A stretch of 64,000 bases of DNA from Metamycoplasma arthritidis (GCF_900660715.1 NZ_LR215047.1:496001-560000), one strand, 5' to 3'. Shown: positions 1-12,179, counted from the stretch's first letter. The notes: generated by a model from the sequence alone, not told the origin. Numbers and translations are program-made.

Positions 1-100
1 GTCCTGCTAGTTTTTTGCTAATCGGACTTGAAGTTGATAACAACGCCGCTGGAACGAACGCTAATGGCATTAAAGCACTTAGTAGAATTTTTTTATTCAT
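1..100 (-). CDS. Exported protein, N-terminal part only (runs off window)
   Basis: Reading the minus strand from the ATG at 100 gives MNKKILLSALMPLAFVPAAL and onward without a stop to the window edge. It looks like a signal peptide: two lysines, then a hydrophobic stretch ending near Ala-Ala, with no lipobox cysteine in the visible 33 residues. The start overlaps the end of the upstream 1177-residue gene by 8 nt, so the two are translationally coupled and this is the fourth gene of the ABC operon. Function cannot be judged from this fragment. Confidence 0.6.
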   Translation of the reverse strand, partial: MNKKILLSALMPLAFVPAALLSTSSPISKKLAG

Positions 101-3100
101 CTTTTACTCCTTTATTTTCTACATATTCACTAATTGATTTAATGAATTTTTTACAATATTCAATTACTTCTTCAATGGTTGAAAATTCTTTATCTTGGTA
201 AACGAATTTATGAACTTCGTTTTCTTTAATTACTTTTCGCTCAATCGCTAGGTATTGAAGTTGCATTAAATGCTTAGTAGCCGCTTCGTATGAGGCAAAG
301 TAAACTCTTTCGTTTTGGTTATTTAGAATGCTATAGACTTTGGTTTTTACGATTTCACTTAGCTCATCATATTTATTATTAAGACTAAGCATTCTTTTAG
401 AAACCAGCTTTGAAGTCACTTGGAATTTGCTAGTAAATATGGCGGCCAATTTTTTTATATTGTTTATGTCATACAAGTATGATTTTTTATCTTTAGTTTT
501 TAGGTTACCATCAAAGAGTAGTAAGTCTTTTGATTCTAATAGTTTGTTGTCTTTATTAATGTTGTTAATCAGAGTCATTAACTTTTGCAATGAAAACTTC
601 TCATAGTTAGTTTGGTCTTTTATTTGATCTAAAGGAATTTTTTCATTGTTTAGTTTGGGCAGCTGCATTAGCAATGTCGCTCTTAGCTCGTGAGAAATTG
701 CTGATTTTAATTTTTCAAATAAATCCTTAATATTAGCAACATACTTACTTTTGCCCAATATATTGACAGTGCCAGAAGATGATTTATATCATTCAATAAA
801 TTTTTGGGCGTTATTGGCGAGGAGTGTATTTTCTAATTCGCCCATAGTGGCAAAGTAACGATTGCTATTGCCTTTTGAGGTTTTTTCAAATGAATAAAGA
901 TACTCTAAATCATTTGCTTTTAGAAATGCCTGATCGTCACTAGTTAGAACATCATAAATTAAGTCTTTTTCTAAGACGCCGGTTTGGTGATCTTGATATA
1001 TCTTGCCGTTGTAGTAGTAAAAATCGGTGCTAAATTCGGGCATGAATTGTACTGGTTCTAGTAACTTAGCATTGGCAATCGTGGAATCTTCGCTTTGTCA
1101 AAAACCTCAAAGTCGTGAAGTTGTGACGCCACCATCTCATATATATTGTGACTTGGCATTACCCGTTTGGCTATAAACATAATCATATTGAGTTTTTTCA
1201 CCAATTAGCTGCGTAATAATGGTAAATACTATATCAATAGCAGCCGCAGCTACAGCAACGCCAGGTAGACTTGAAAACACGCCTAAAACTGAGCCAACTA
1301 AGCCTTGGACAGACTTGACAACATTTAATGTTTGATTTGGCCCAGCGGCTTGAATTGAGAAATACAACTGACTAATTGATCCAGCGGCCTGCACAAGTCC
1401 ACCCGCTACTTTGACGGCCGAATTGATTTTGCTTACGACATCAGCTTTTTGCTCTTCATATACCAATTTATTTAGCTCAAGTTTATGGCCCGTCATTGTT
1501 TTTGAATTAATATATTTGTTTAAGTTTTCTTTTTTGATACTTTTTATTGAATCTTGCAGTGACTTTATGTCGTTGCCTTTTTTATAACTTAATCTTTCTA
1601 GTTTCTTTATCGTTTCATTAGAAGCACCATGTTCTTTATGATATGCAATGGCTACTTTTTTATAATAGTTAAAGCCAAATTCATAGTTTTTCATAATTGT
1701 GGTGTTTTTAACGTATTTTGAATAATCAACATTGGCTAAACTATTTAAAAATCCTTCTCTTAAATAGTTATTAAGAGCTTGTGCAGATTGATAGTTATAA
1801 TGTTGCAAAGCATTAGAAGCTAGATGTTTGTCATCAACACTTTTGTTGACTTCGTATTCACCTTTGTTATTATTGAAAATGTAATTAGATTCTTTTTTGG
1901 ATCTTAATGAATACTTGTCATATAGTTTTTCTAATTTTTCATAAACTTGTTTAGAACTATCCTTTTTTAGTAAAGTAGAATCATTAAAAGGTAGCAATGA
2001 AGAAGTGTTCATGGCGTTTAGAGAAGCTGAGTTAATGGTGCTTATTGCGTTAATAATATTGTCATTATTTGTTAGGGGGCTAATGAAAAAGTCATTATTA
2101 ACATCTAAATCTAAAGAATAATCATCTAAATTATAAGCTTCTAGTAGATCAAGTTTTTTGCCATCTTTATTAGTGTATAAATCACCCAAAGTTTCACTTA
2201 AATAGCCATTCATTTTGCTAATTAAATCTTTAAAATATTTTTTAAATAATGAAACAAGCGTATTAGAGGCGCTGTGCTTAGCAAAATATGCTAGCCCAGA
2301 AAAATAGATAATATTTAGCTGATTGAAAAATGTTCCTCTTTTCCCATTTTTCATAAGTTTAAGAATGTCTTCAAATTTCTCTCAAAGATTTGAATGTTTA
2401 GCATCTTGAATGTGGAAAGTTTTTAAATGATTCTTTAAAATTTCGGCATCTTCTGATAAAGGTAAAAAGTTAAAGATTGAGAAATTATTGTGAAATTTAT
2501 TTAATAATTCGGTTTTGCTATTTTCATTTTCTTTAATTTTTTTATCTAACAAATAATTGTTAACCGCCATCATGAGGTTTGATACAAATTTATTAACAAT
2601 TTCTTTGTAAATAGATTCACGGTAGTCAATGATATTTTCGTTTCTTGTGCGTTTTGATCATTTGCTATGGTTGCGAAAGTCGCGAATGTCATCACTAGGC
2701 GAAGTTAAAATGTAATCACCATAAAAATTAGCGTTTTCATTTTTATCAACGTCAACTAAATATTTCTTGTTTCCTTTAGTTGATTTAACTCTAATAATTG
2801 AAGAATTTCTCCATTTTAATTTATCAAAATGGTTATGAATGAAATCTTCAACTTCATAAATTTGACCTTCTCATCTAATGTATCTCTTCACATTGTTGTT
2901 AATGAATTTTTTAAGTAGCTCGAGATTGAGTTTGCCATTTTCATTAAAATTGGCATTTGAAACCGCTCCATTAGGGGCACTGAATCTCATAAAATCCGTT
3001 TCTTCAAGGTTGTATATTCGCTTTAGTTCTGCTAGTTGTTCACTTTCAAGAGTATAGCGGCTTTTAATGCTGTTGTAGTTTAAAATAAGCTCATTAATAA

Positions 3101-3626
3101 TGCTTTCTTTACTTTTGTAGAATTTATTATTAAATTTATAAAATTTAGCACTATTTAAGTATGAAAGTTTCGCTTCTTCTTCAGTTTCGTAGGCAACATT
3201 ATCTCGTCCTAAGTAAGCCCTCACATTAGCATCTAAGCCATTAAAGTCAAGCTCGTTTAGTTGTTGATTTGTTAGCGGTAAATTAGAGCTACTTTCGTAA
3301 AATCTGCTATCTCTTAGTAAACTAACATCGTGGCTTCTAATGCTATTGTATAGAAACTTGTTTAAACTTAACTCTGAGTCAAATTGTTTGTTAATATTGT
3401 TGGCATAATAAATGGTTTTTTCATCATATTGAACGGTTTCTTTAATTTCGCTTCGAATATGACTTTCAAATGCCGAGTAGTCAGCAAAATGTTGGTCTTT
3501 AAAATAAAAACCTTTAGTAAGTGTGGTCTTTTGACCCGAAATTGCCAAAATAAGTACGCTAGGGACGATAGTAATCGGTAGCAATGAACCTAACAAAATG
3601 CTGACGGCCTTATAATTTTTTTTCAT
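93..3626 (-). CDS. Large ABC-operon surface protein (1177 aa), function unknown
   Basis: One reading frame runs from the ATG at 3626 to the TAA at 93 when TGA is Trp. The N-terminus (MKKNYKAVSILLGSLLPITI) is an uncleaved-looking membrane anchor or signal without a lipobox, so most of the protein should lie outside the cell. A second hydrophobic, Gly/Ala-rich stretch around residues 740-820 could be membrane-inserting. A loose motif recurs through the protein: an aromatic pair around a basic residue, then about six residues later Ser/Thr and Glu-Glu, then a helix (for example GFYFKDQHFADYSAFESHI, KFYKFNNKFYKSKESI, FVYQDKEFSTIEEVIEY). This suggests several diverged small repeats. Its start overlaps the permease stop by one base (TAATG), tying it to the ABC transporter. 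I do not recognise the family. A substrate-capture or export-partner role is inference. Confidence 0.7.
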
Positions 3627-5326
3627 TATATTTCACCTTTAATTGCTTTAAATGTGGTAAATGGTATTGAAATCGTAATCATCAATAAAACTAGAAAAGT
3701 GTAAATAAAGTTGAGGCTTGAGTCTGAAATCAGTGTCGGAATAAGAACATCTTTGTAATATTTGGTAATAGAAGAATTGGACAAAAGTCTAATCTTTTCT
3801 ATGTTGTGCAATTCGTTATTAAATGAATAAATATTGTCAAGAATGTCATTTATTTTTTGCAAGGAAAAAGCATTTTCATCAATAAAGTTTGCCCATTCTT
3901 TTTGGCTGCTTATTGATTTGAACACTTTTTGAAAATCAGTTAAATTAATCGAGAACCGCGATGACTTGTAATTATTAAAGAATACTTTATCGCCAGAAAA
4001 TTGCACAAAATGATTTTTTAAATATTCTTTGTCAATATCGTCAATTTTGCTTGCCAAATCGTATTCACTATTAGTGCTAATGATTTTTTCAAAATAGAAG
4101 TTTGCGCCTTTTATATCTACATTTAAGTAAGTATTAAAAGAATATACGTTGTAAAAATCATTTAAGAGGTTTCAAAATGCTAAACCAAAAGTATTAATTA
4201 TCAAGTTTTGCAATTGGCTATTATTAGCCAATATATATTTTCAGTCTCGTTTTATATATCGGATAATTATATTATTTTTTCCTGATAATAATTCAATCAA
4301 ATTACTTTCTTGTTCTGGAAGAACAGCTTTATTTCATTCTAGTTTATTAATAGTGTTTCTTACCTTTTCGATTAGCTCTTGAGTGATGTCGCTTTTATCA
4401 TATATTTCTCGCTTAAGTAAGGCTAGTAGTTCACCATTGTTATACGAAACAAGTGGCTTAGTATTTAAATCGTAAGCAAAATATTGACTAGTGGCATTTC
4501 ACTTTTTCTTTTCAATAACATTTTTGATTGAATATGTTGAAAATCGATCGCTGTCAAATTTGGAAACATCGTAGTTTTTGGCTAAGATTTTATTAAAAAT
4601 CATAATAGGAGCAAAATAAAGAGTATTAATTAAATCAAAGCGAAGTTTAGAACTATCATTTGCGCTTTCATACGCATTTTTACTTACATAATAATTATTA
4701 ATTTTGTTTTCTTTAGAAACCTCAGTAATTTTTGTAATTTGCGAAAGTGATTCATCGCTAGCATCTTTAGCTAAAAGACTTCTAACTAAAATAGCGGGAA
4801 TGGTCACTAAAATACCCAGTGAAACATTAACGATGTTTTTATAAAGCAGGTTTTTTGAAAAACTACTAAACAAAGAAAAGATTCAAAAGAAGGCATTAAA
4901 AACTACAAAGTTACTAATGAAAATTCCTAAAAAATAAAGTAGGTTATAAAAATTGTTTGTAAAAACAGTAAACATAAATGACGCTAGAATAATGGCGATT
5001 AGAAAACTTAGTACACCAAAAACACTAAGTAAAAACAAATACTTTGAAATAAAAATTTTTCTACTATTAGAGTGAAGCGAATTTAGTATTTGATCATATT
5101 GGTTTTTCTTAGTTGATATTAAAAAGAAGTGGTTTAAGATTAAAGCAAGCAAAATTACTATGGCATACACAATAAAATAAGCGATTCAATTGAAGTTATA
5201 CAATAGTGGCTGAATAAAAAAGAATGGTGAAGCTGCAAATGAACTGAAAAATAAAATAGCTACTAGTGATATCAGAGTTTTGTTTTTGAAAAAATAAACG
5301 GTATGATTCTTATACAAGCTTTTCAT
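3626..5326 (-). CDS. ABC transporter membrane subunit (566 aa)
   Basis: Starts at the ATG at 5326, one base after the ATPase stop, and continues through several UGA-Trp codons to the stop at 3626-3628. The N-terminal ~190 residues hold about five hydrophobic segments. A long hydrophilic domain (about residues 200-510), probably extracellular, follows, and one more membrane segment lies near the C-terminus (FIYTFLVLLMITISIPF). This is the same layout as the proteins at 13388-15106 and 17325-19010 and suggests an ABC-2-like membrane subunit with a large external domain. The substrate is unknown; export of the neighbouring surface proteins is a guess from context. Confidence 0.72.
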
Positions 5327-5327
5327 A

Positions 5328-6077
5328 CTACTCATCTTTATTACTTTCCTTATTTAGTAATTCCATAGTCACATTATTATTTGTAAAATCACTAATATGA
5401 CTTGAACTAACAATTCTTCCTTTTTTAATAAAAGTTACATGATCAGCGTAGTCCTTAATTTCGTTATTGTAATGACTAGAAATAAAAATAGAACTACCCT
5501 CATTTGCAATATTTTTGAGCTTTTGATAAATAAATTTTCGAGCATCAATGTCTAAATTTGAGTCAGGTTCATCTAAAAAAACAAGGTCTGGCTTGAGCAA
5601 TTCAACCAAAATTATTGGTAGCTTTTTCTTTTCTCCAGACGAAAGATGATTGGGATTAGATTTAATTTTGTCCTCTAGTCCATATTCTACTAACTTATCA
5701 ATTATTTTTCTTGTCGGCAAAATTTTGTTGTTAAAAAAATAAGAAAAGTTTTTTAGATACTCTAGTACGTTTCATCAAATCGGAAATGAAAGATTGGTAC
5801 TAAAAGATAAAAAACTTTTTCTTATTTTAACCAGATTAATGTCTTCGTTTTGGAAATATATGTCACCACTATAATTTTTATCATTACCAGTGCATATATT
5901 AAACAATGTGGATTTGCCGGCACCATTATGCCCAAGAATTACATGAAAAGATTTTTTAGTCAACTTGAATGTAATATTGTCTAGCAAAATTTTATTCTTT
6001 ATGGACTTAAAAATATTGCGAACTTCAAAAATGATATTTTGGTCATCATTTTCTTTAATATATTCCTCAATTTTCAT
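5328..6077 (-). CDS. ABC transporter ATP-binding protein (249 aa)
   Basis: Cytoplasmic ATPase that would energise the membrane subunit encoded immediately downstream. Visible motifs: Walker A GHNGAGKST (about residues 49-57), signature LSSGEKKK, Walker B with DEP (PDLVFLDEPDSNLD) and H-loop ISSHY. UGA-Trp codons lie in the middle (around 5765-5777). Length is normal for a single-domain ABC ATPase. It is the first gene of the operon; its TATAAT box sits only 6 nt before the ATG, so the mRNA probably starts at or beside the start codon. Confidence 0.9.
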
Positions 6078-6083
6078 ATTTTA

Positions 6084-6089
6084 ATTATA
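6084..6089 (-). promoter_or_regulatory. -10 box of the ABC operon, giving a leaderless start
   Basis: Minus-strand TATAAT ends 6 nt before the ATG at 6077. With the usual 6-7 nt from -10 to the transcription start, the mRNA would begin on or next to the ATG, leaving no room for a Shine-Dalgarno sequence. Confidence 0.55.
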
Positions 6090-6352
6090 CCATTAAACTT
6101 ACATAGCATTTAACATCAAAATAATTCCTGCTTATTCATGATAAAGTAGATAAATTCTTCTAAAAAGTTCTTAGTTTTAATTATTAATTTTGGAATTTGT
6201 GCTTGTATAAAGCAATAAATTAAAAATTTAGCTACGTTGGTAAAACTATTTTAAAATTCTCAGTTGCATTTTTTGTCTGCCTTAGTTAAAACAAAGTACA
6301 ATATAGATTAACTAAATATTTATAAGATTTTAAAATCGAGGAGAGTAGTGTT

Positions 6353-9300
6353 ATGAAACAAATTTTTGTAAACGACACAAATAACATTAAAAAAGTTGAT
6401 CTAAAACGCATTCATTCATCAAAACACCTAAAACTGCTTAATAACTTACTTGATATTAAAAGCCGTGGAGACAATGCTACTTTTTTTAAAACATCAAACC
6501 TAAGCTGTGATTTAAAAAGACTAGTAGGCATTAAGAACCTCAAAGAAATTTTTAATAATTCTGAATTTAAAATCATGTTAAAAAATTCTTTTGAAGGCAA
6601 GTCATTAACTGAACTTAAAAATGTTAAAACTATTGAAGCTTTTAACCAATGAGCTAAAATTTACGATTTTTCTATTACTCCTAGAATGCAAGAAAATTTA
6701 GCAGCCGATCCTGAAAAATGATTAATTAATTACAAAAGAAAAATCATTGAAACAAATGATAATTTCATCAAAACTTGAAAAACCAATGCTAAAAGAGTAG
6801 AAGAAATTTATGCTGAAACCAATATTTGGCCTTTATATATTGGAACCTATTTCATTAAATATCGCAAGGATGATGTTTATTTATACGCACCTTTTATTTT
6901 AAAATCAGTTAAATTAACTTTCAATAACAACTCCGTTTACTTAGAGAATACCGATCAAAACATTATCATTAACGAAAAAATTAAATACTTGCAAGAACAA
7001 CATAGCGAATTTAGGCTACCAATTTTAGTTGATGGTGAAGATATTACCATCGCCAGTGCTTTAAATAGTATTAAAACCTTGGATGATAAATACACTGCAG
7101 AATATGATGAAAACATCTTTTTTGAAGCATTTTCTGAAGAAACTAAAGCTTCATTTGAAAACACTGGCATGATTGAAATTAAAGGCGGAACCGTTTTAGT
7201 TGAAGCCAATCCTGGCGGCACGAAACTAAGAGAGGCAATGATCAGCCTAATTGAAAGTGACAAAATTGATAAATTAATTGAAATTGACGACCTTCGCGAT
7301 TACACTAAAGAAGCACATGAAAAAGTTCTAGAAAAAAGTAGCATCGCCCGGGTAACTCCATCTGATTTTAGTCAAGAAAGAGCGATTTTTGGAACCTTAA
7401 ATAATTCAGCTATTATCATTGGCCCTCCAGGGACGGGAAAATCACAAACCATTGCCAATATCTTAATGAATATTGCTAAAGAAAATAAAAAAGCCTTATT
7501 CATATCGCAAAAGAAAGTCGCTTTGGATGTGGTACTAAGAAGACTTCATAAATACCAAAATATGATGTTTCAGTTCTCAGAAACTGCCAAAGTTAACCAA
7601 AGCGAAAAAGAATATTTCTATAAGCCAATAATTGAATATTTTAAAGAAATAAACAACGTCAATAAACTACACAATCTTCATGAATACAATTCAAGTTTCT
7701 TTACTAAAAACGAATTTAAATACTTAAATGCTAAATCGGAAATTGGTGATATTTTTGGTCGAGATTTAATGGCATATCACAATATGAAAAATCGTAGTAG
7801 ACTAGAACAAAACATTCCTCATTTTATTAAGTTCTATTCACTCTACAACGGCTTTCAATCTAAAAATGAATTTCTAACAATTTTTGAAAACTATAAAAAA
7901 CTTTCGCAAAGAAAATTGGCAATTAAATTGGGCTATTTACCAAAAAACGCCTCAATATTTATGCCAATTCCACTCAAATTTAGAAAAATCTATCATTTAG
8001 CTAAAAAAACGATTGCTTTTTATCAAGCTAATTTAGATGTTTACGACATTAAAGATTTAGTACAAATGTCAAACTTTATTCGGCTAAATTCTTTCATTCA
8101 ATTTGATCGTCAAGAAAAAGACTACAGTAAGTTCCTTGACTTTAAAAAACTAGACAACACTACCCCTGACATGCTAGATGATATTTATGAAAATGCGGCA
8201 TTTTTGGCTAAAAAACGTTTAGATGAATATCGCCTTGAAGGTGAAACCAAACGCCAAAAGTTAAACCAATTTTTTGGACGTCTTGAAAGAAAAATCACTC
8301 CGCCTTATATTATTACTTCACTATTTAATGACATCATTAAAACCGTTTATAACATCTACGTCGGCACGCCAGAAATTCTTGGAAACTTTATTGACTTTCA
8401 AAAAGATCACTTTGACTATGTTATTTTTGACGAAGCTTCACAAATCTACATTGAAAAAGCTATTCCTTTTATTTCAATCGCTGATAAAGTCATTATTGCT
8501 GGTGATAGTCAACAAATGCAACCATCAAATTGATTTAATGTTCGTGATGAAGGTGACGATGATTTCGCTGAAGAAGATATTACTTCGCTTCTAGATTGAG
8601 CTATTCACAACCACCTACCAAAATACTTGCTAGAAATGAATTATCGCTCTAATTCAAGCGAGTTAATCTTATTTTCAAGTAAAGAATTTTATGAATCAGC
8701 TTTAAAAGGACTTGATAGCTACAACAAACGTGATCGTACAAGTATTGAAGTTATTGATGTCAATGGCGAATGATTCGAAAATCGTAACGAAATTGAATGT
8801 GATAAATTGATTAAAGTTTGTGAAAAAAATCTTAGCAAATACAACTCTATTATTTTGCTAGCATTCAACCGCAAACAACAAGACTACATTCGTGAACAAA
8901 TTGCACTAAAATCGCCTAAAATCTTTGCAACATTGGAAGATAAAGTTATTTTGCGTAATATCGAAAATATCCAAGGTGACGAAGCTGAGTTAGTAATTGC
9001 TTCCATTGGATATACTGCTAAAACCTCATTGCACGCGACTTACATTGGATCCAAAAAGGGTAGAAACGCTTTAAACGTTGCTATTACTCGTGCCAAGGAC
9101 AAAATGATTATTATCAAGAGTATCAAAGCTACTGATATTGATCCAAAAAACGAAAACTTGCATACTTTTAAACGTTGACTAAACTACATTCAACTAACTT
9201 CTGACAAACAAAAAGCCTACACCTTAAATCAAAACACCAACATCGCCTTAGACAAATCTCAATTTATTTTTGAAATTACTAATTGACTAAAAGAGCAAAG

Positions 9301-9571
9301 TTTTATCAAACCAATTTCAATTACCCTAAATTATTGTGTTGGTTCTTATAACATTGATATGGCCATTTTAGATAATAATAACGAGTTTGTTGTAGGGCTA
9401 TCTATTGACTCTTCGGCTGATGGCACTGATGTTAATGACTTTATTGATAAACGTATTAAAACCGACTTCCTTTCAGTAAAAGGCTATCCAATTTACCGCA
9501 TCTCAAATTTCAAATTTAACGAAAATAAGCCAACGATTTTTCGGTTCATTAATACGCTTTTAAGCAAATAA
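6353..9571 (+). CDS. DUF4011-type SF1 DNA helicase with C-terminal nuclease-like domain (1072 aa)
   Basis: Large superfamily 1 helicase, continuous with UGA=Trp. The N-terminal part (IWPLYIGTYFIKYR, then APFILKSVKLTF) resembles DUF4011. Helicase motifs: Walker A IIGPPGTGKSQTIANIL (about residues 355-371), Walker B DYVIFDEASQI, motif III GDSQQMQPSNW, motif IV MNYRSNSSELI, motif VI NVAITRAKDKMIII. The last ~110 residues (YNIDMAILDNNNEFVVGLSI, later KGYPIYRI) have the outline of the MTES_1575/Vsr-like PD-(D/E)XK domain that ends many such proteins, but the usual E-C-D-G active-site segment reads LSIDSS, so cleavage activity is doubtful. A GAGGAG ribosome site lies 5' of the ATG. The family is often linked to DNA repair or phage defence; the role here is inferred. 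Confidence 0.85.
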
Positions 9572-9586
9572 TAATCTCAATCCAAG

Positions 9587-9612
9587 CCATAGACCCAACT
9601 ATGGTTTTTATT
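9587..9612 (+). terminator. Intrinsic terminator after the helicase
   Basis: Six-base-pair stem CCATAG/CTATGG with a 6-nt loop followed by TTTTTATTT, 15 nt after the helicase stop. Confidence 0.75.
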
Positions 9613-9800
9613 TACTTTTGTTTAAATATAACTAATGAGTTTTATTAATTAACTTCATGAAGTAGAAATCATAGTATCAATAAAATAAAAAACAAGGTTG
9701 CAACTTATCAAATATAATTATTATGTATTTTAATTTGCACTTTTAAGCAAAATAATCGTTTTTTAAGTTTTTAATAATAAATATGGAGAATGAATACTAA

Positions 9801-11150
9801 ATGAAATTAAGTTTAACAGCGATAAGAGCAGTGGCACAATTTGCTTCAGCATTTAATATTTCAAGTGTCACAGAGCAAAGATTAGTTGATGAAATAAATA
9901 ATATAAATGAAGAAGATATTATCATCGCTAAGATGATAAGTGAAGAATTAGAAAGCCAAAAAGAATTAACTTTTTATCTTAATCTAAGTGATCAAAGATG
10001 AAGAAAATTAAATAGAGACGATATAAAAAGATACCAATGAAAGCTATGACTATTTCTAGATTCTTTAGAAAGAAAAATAATTGAAAAGTTTCCTTCAAAG
10101 TTTCCTAACATAAAAGATATTTTAAATGAAGAAAATATAAGAAAAGTTTATAAACTAAATAGAAAAGCATTTAACGAAACCAAAAACAAAATAAAAAATG
10201 GCTTAAAGCAAGCTAAACAAAGCGATAAAAAATATTTCAAACAGTTTAAAACCGAAGCTGGAAATGTTAACATTGTTGAAAATGAAATTAATTCTAAGTT
10301 TATTGAATATGAATTGAAAAAAGTTTTGGAATTGTGAAATGTACTAAAAAACGAAATATCTCCTTTACAAAAGGAAATTAATGACGCTCTCAATTTGGAG
10401 AAGCGCTTATATTGAGCTGCAGTAGGAATGGGAACAATAGCAGCCGGTCTATGAATAGGTAGTTTGTTTTTTCAGCCACTAGCAGTGCCCGCTTTAATAG
10501 TTAGTGGCATAACTGCAATTTTAGATAATTTAAGCAATTCAATAGGAAAAACGATAAATGACAATGTTAAAAAATTAAATAAAATATACGAAACAATAAG
10601 AAATTTGGGCGGAAAAGATGTTAAAGACTTAAATCTTTCTGAACTTTCTAATATTTTTAGTAACCTAGGATTCTTTGAAGGTGTTGCAATAGGGAAAACA
10701 ATTGAAACAATTGGAAGTGCGCTAAAAAATCCCGCTATAGAAGCATTGGCTACTAAACTTTCTGTCGCAACTGAAGTATTGTCTATTATGAATAATCTAA
10801 ATAAGGCAATTCAAGCTTTAGAAAGATGCAACCAAATGTATAAAGAAATAATAAGCACAGAGGGACGCATTAAATCAATAGGAAAAAAATACCAAGATTT
10901 AAATAAAGTGGATTGAGTTGTACTTGACGAAACAAAACAAAATGGTCATTACAATGAAGGCGGAACCGGTGGAAAAAATTTGATCTTTAAAAATAGAATA
11001 ACTAATAAAATATATACCCTTAATGAATTGTTGTCAAAGAGCAATATCGAATTAAAATGAATGAGATTAATGAAAGTTTATAATCCAAGAATTAATGAAT
11101 ATTATATTAGAACACTAAGAAATAAGATAAAAGAAGACAACTTAGGATAA
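9801..11150 (+). CDS. YNEGG-motif protein with hydrophobic core (449 aa), candidate membrane-active effector
   Basis: Continuous frame from ATG 9801 (GGAG ribosome site upstream) to TAA 11148-11150. Begins MKLSLTAIRAVAQF. A charged, helical N-terminal half (~residues 20-200) leads to a Gly/Ala-rich hydrophobic hairpin (WAAVGMGTIAAGLWIGSLFF, then VPALIVSGITAIL; ~residues 205-245), a second helical region with mild hydrophobic stretches, and a polar C-terminus carrying YNEGGTGGKNLIFKN and ending KEDNLG. The gene at 34653-35998 has the same layout and the same C-terminal motif (YNEGGYGGKNLIFRN ... EDNLG) with little similarity elsewhere. There is no signal peptide. A membrane-protein gene follows after 8 nt. 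I do not recognise the family; a pore-forming or toxin-like role is inference from architecture. Confidence 0.72.
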
Positions 11151-11158
11151 AGCATACC

Positions 11159-11848
11159 ATGAATACAAATGAAGTTTTAATAAATCTAGCATGGATGATA
11201 CCAACATTTGTTATTTCAATATTAGTACCATTAATACATAGTTTCTTCTTCAGAAATAAACTTATTTATTCGTGAGATTTTTATATTAATAATTTAAAAA
11301 TTCCTAAACTAACTGCTTTTAATAGACTAAAAGCGTTAAAACATCTTATTATTTTTCAAATATCTTGAACCTTAGCTATTATCTTGGGTTTAATCACTTT
11401 GTCAAAATTACTTAAAGACTATTTTTACATTATTTTTTTATGCATGATTTTTCTCGTTATCTTAAGAGTCTATGGGTACGTATCAATAATAACAATGTAT
11501 AAAAGACTAAAAAAATATTGCTTAGAATACAATAAATTTAACATAGATTATTTTTATGAAAAAGAAGAAGATATCAATTTCATTAGCAAAAATTCATACC
11601 TCGCCATAAACATGTTTTTAAAAAATCAAATTAAAATTAAAAATAATAACTTTAAATTTTTTCTAAGCATGAAAAAAATTGAAAAATCACTTAATAAAAT
11701 TTCTAATCCAAAAAAGAAAGTCGAATATCTTGATGATATTTGCTTTCTTGATGAAGGAATTTCAGAAATAAACAAAATTGCCTTTACTAGAGAAATGATG
11801 TCACACCTTCGTTTAACTTTGATTGAAAAGTACGTAACTAACAATTAA
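11159..11848 (+). CDS. Small membrane protein paired with the YNEGG protein (229 aa)
   Basis: ATG at 11159 lies 8 nt after the previous stop, and AGGAT overlapping that stop can serve as the ribosome site. Four hydrophobic segments in the first ~125 residues (LAWMIPTFVISILVPLI, LIIFQISWTLAIILGLITL, FYIIFLCMIFLVILRVYGYV) precede a basic cytosolic C-terminal domain of ~100 residues. The tight coupling suggests it works with the protein before it, for example as membrane partner or immunity factor, but no family is recognised. Confidence 0.7.
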
Positions 11849-12142
11849 GTAAAAAACTTAAGCCGATAAAGGTTTCTATTTAACACTAAAAATTTAAATT
11901 ACTAGCACTTAGATTGTTGATTCAATTTATGAAAGGCTAGTATTTTTAATAATTTAGCTTACCGTTAGTTAATAATAAGTACTGATAAATACTTTCATTT
12001 TAAGAGTGAGAATTACTTTTCATTTATGTTCTTAACATTTTGCTTTAATTAATGACAATTTTCATTGAGAAGGCTTAAAACAATATAAATTCAATAAAAT
12101 ATCCGCATATGAACCATTTTTATTGCACTTCCTATTGTCTTT
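11849..12142. other. Intergenic DNA, no gene seen
   Basis: About 300 AT-rich bases between the membrane-protein gene and the lipoprotein promoter. A short TTAAGT/ACTTAA inverted repeat sits at the start but lacks a clear T-run. No open frame with a ribosome site was found on either strand. Confidence 0.4.
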
Positions 12143-12179
12143 TTGCCAAATTTAGCGTTTTTTTTTTTTTTTGTAAAAT
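12143..12179 (+). promoter_or_regulatory. Poly-T promoter (T15) of the PEEPKK lipoprotein
   Basis: TTGCCA (12143-12148), nine bases, a run of 15 T (12158-12172), G, then TAAAAT (12174-12179). The -35/-10 spacer is 25 nt. The same arrangement with T13 and T7 precedes the related loci at 29738 and 30778. In the T7 copy the spacer is exactly 17 nt, so this copy would be weak or off unless the run shortens. A 12-bp palindrome CTAATTAATTAG (12231-12242) and AAGGA follow before the ATG. Confidence 0.6.

Noticed and set aside
93-3626. A string of eight separate small genes on the minus strand
   Set aside because: All lie in one frame separated only by TGA, which is Trp in this organism; they are one gene.
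6412-7263. Minus-strand frames opposite the helicase
   Set aside because: Shadows of the real plus-strand gene without start signals.
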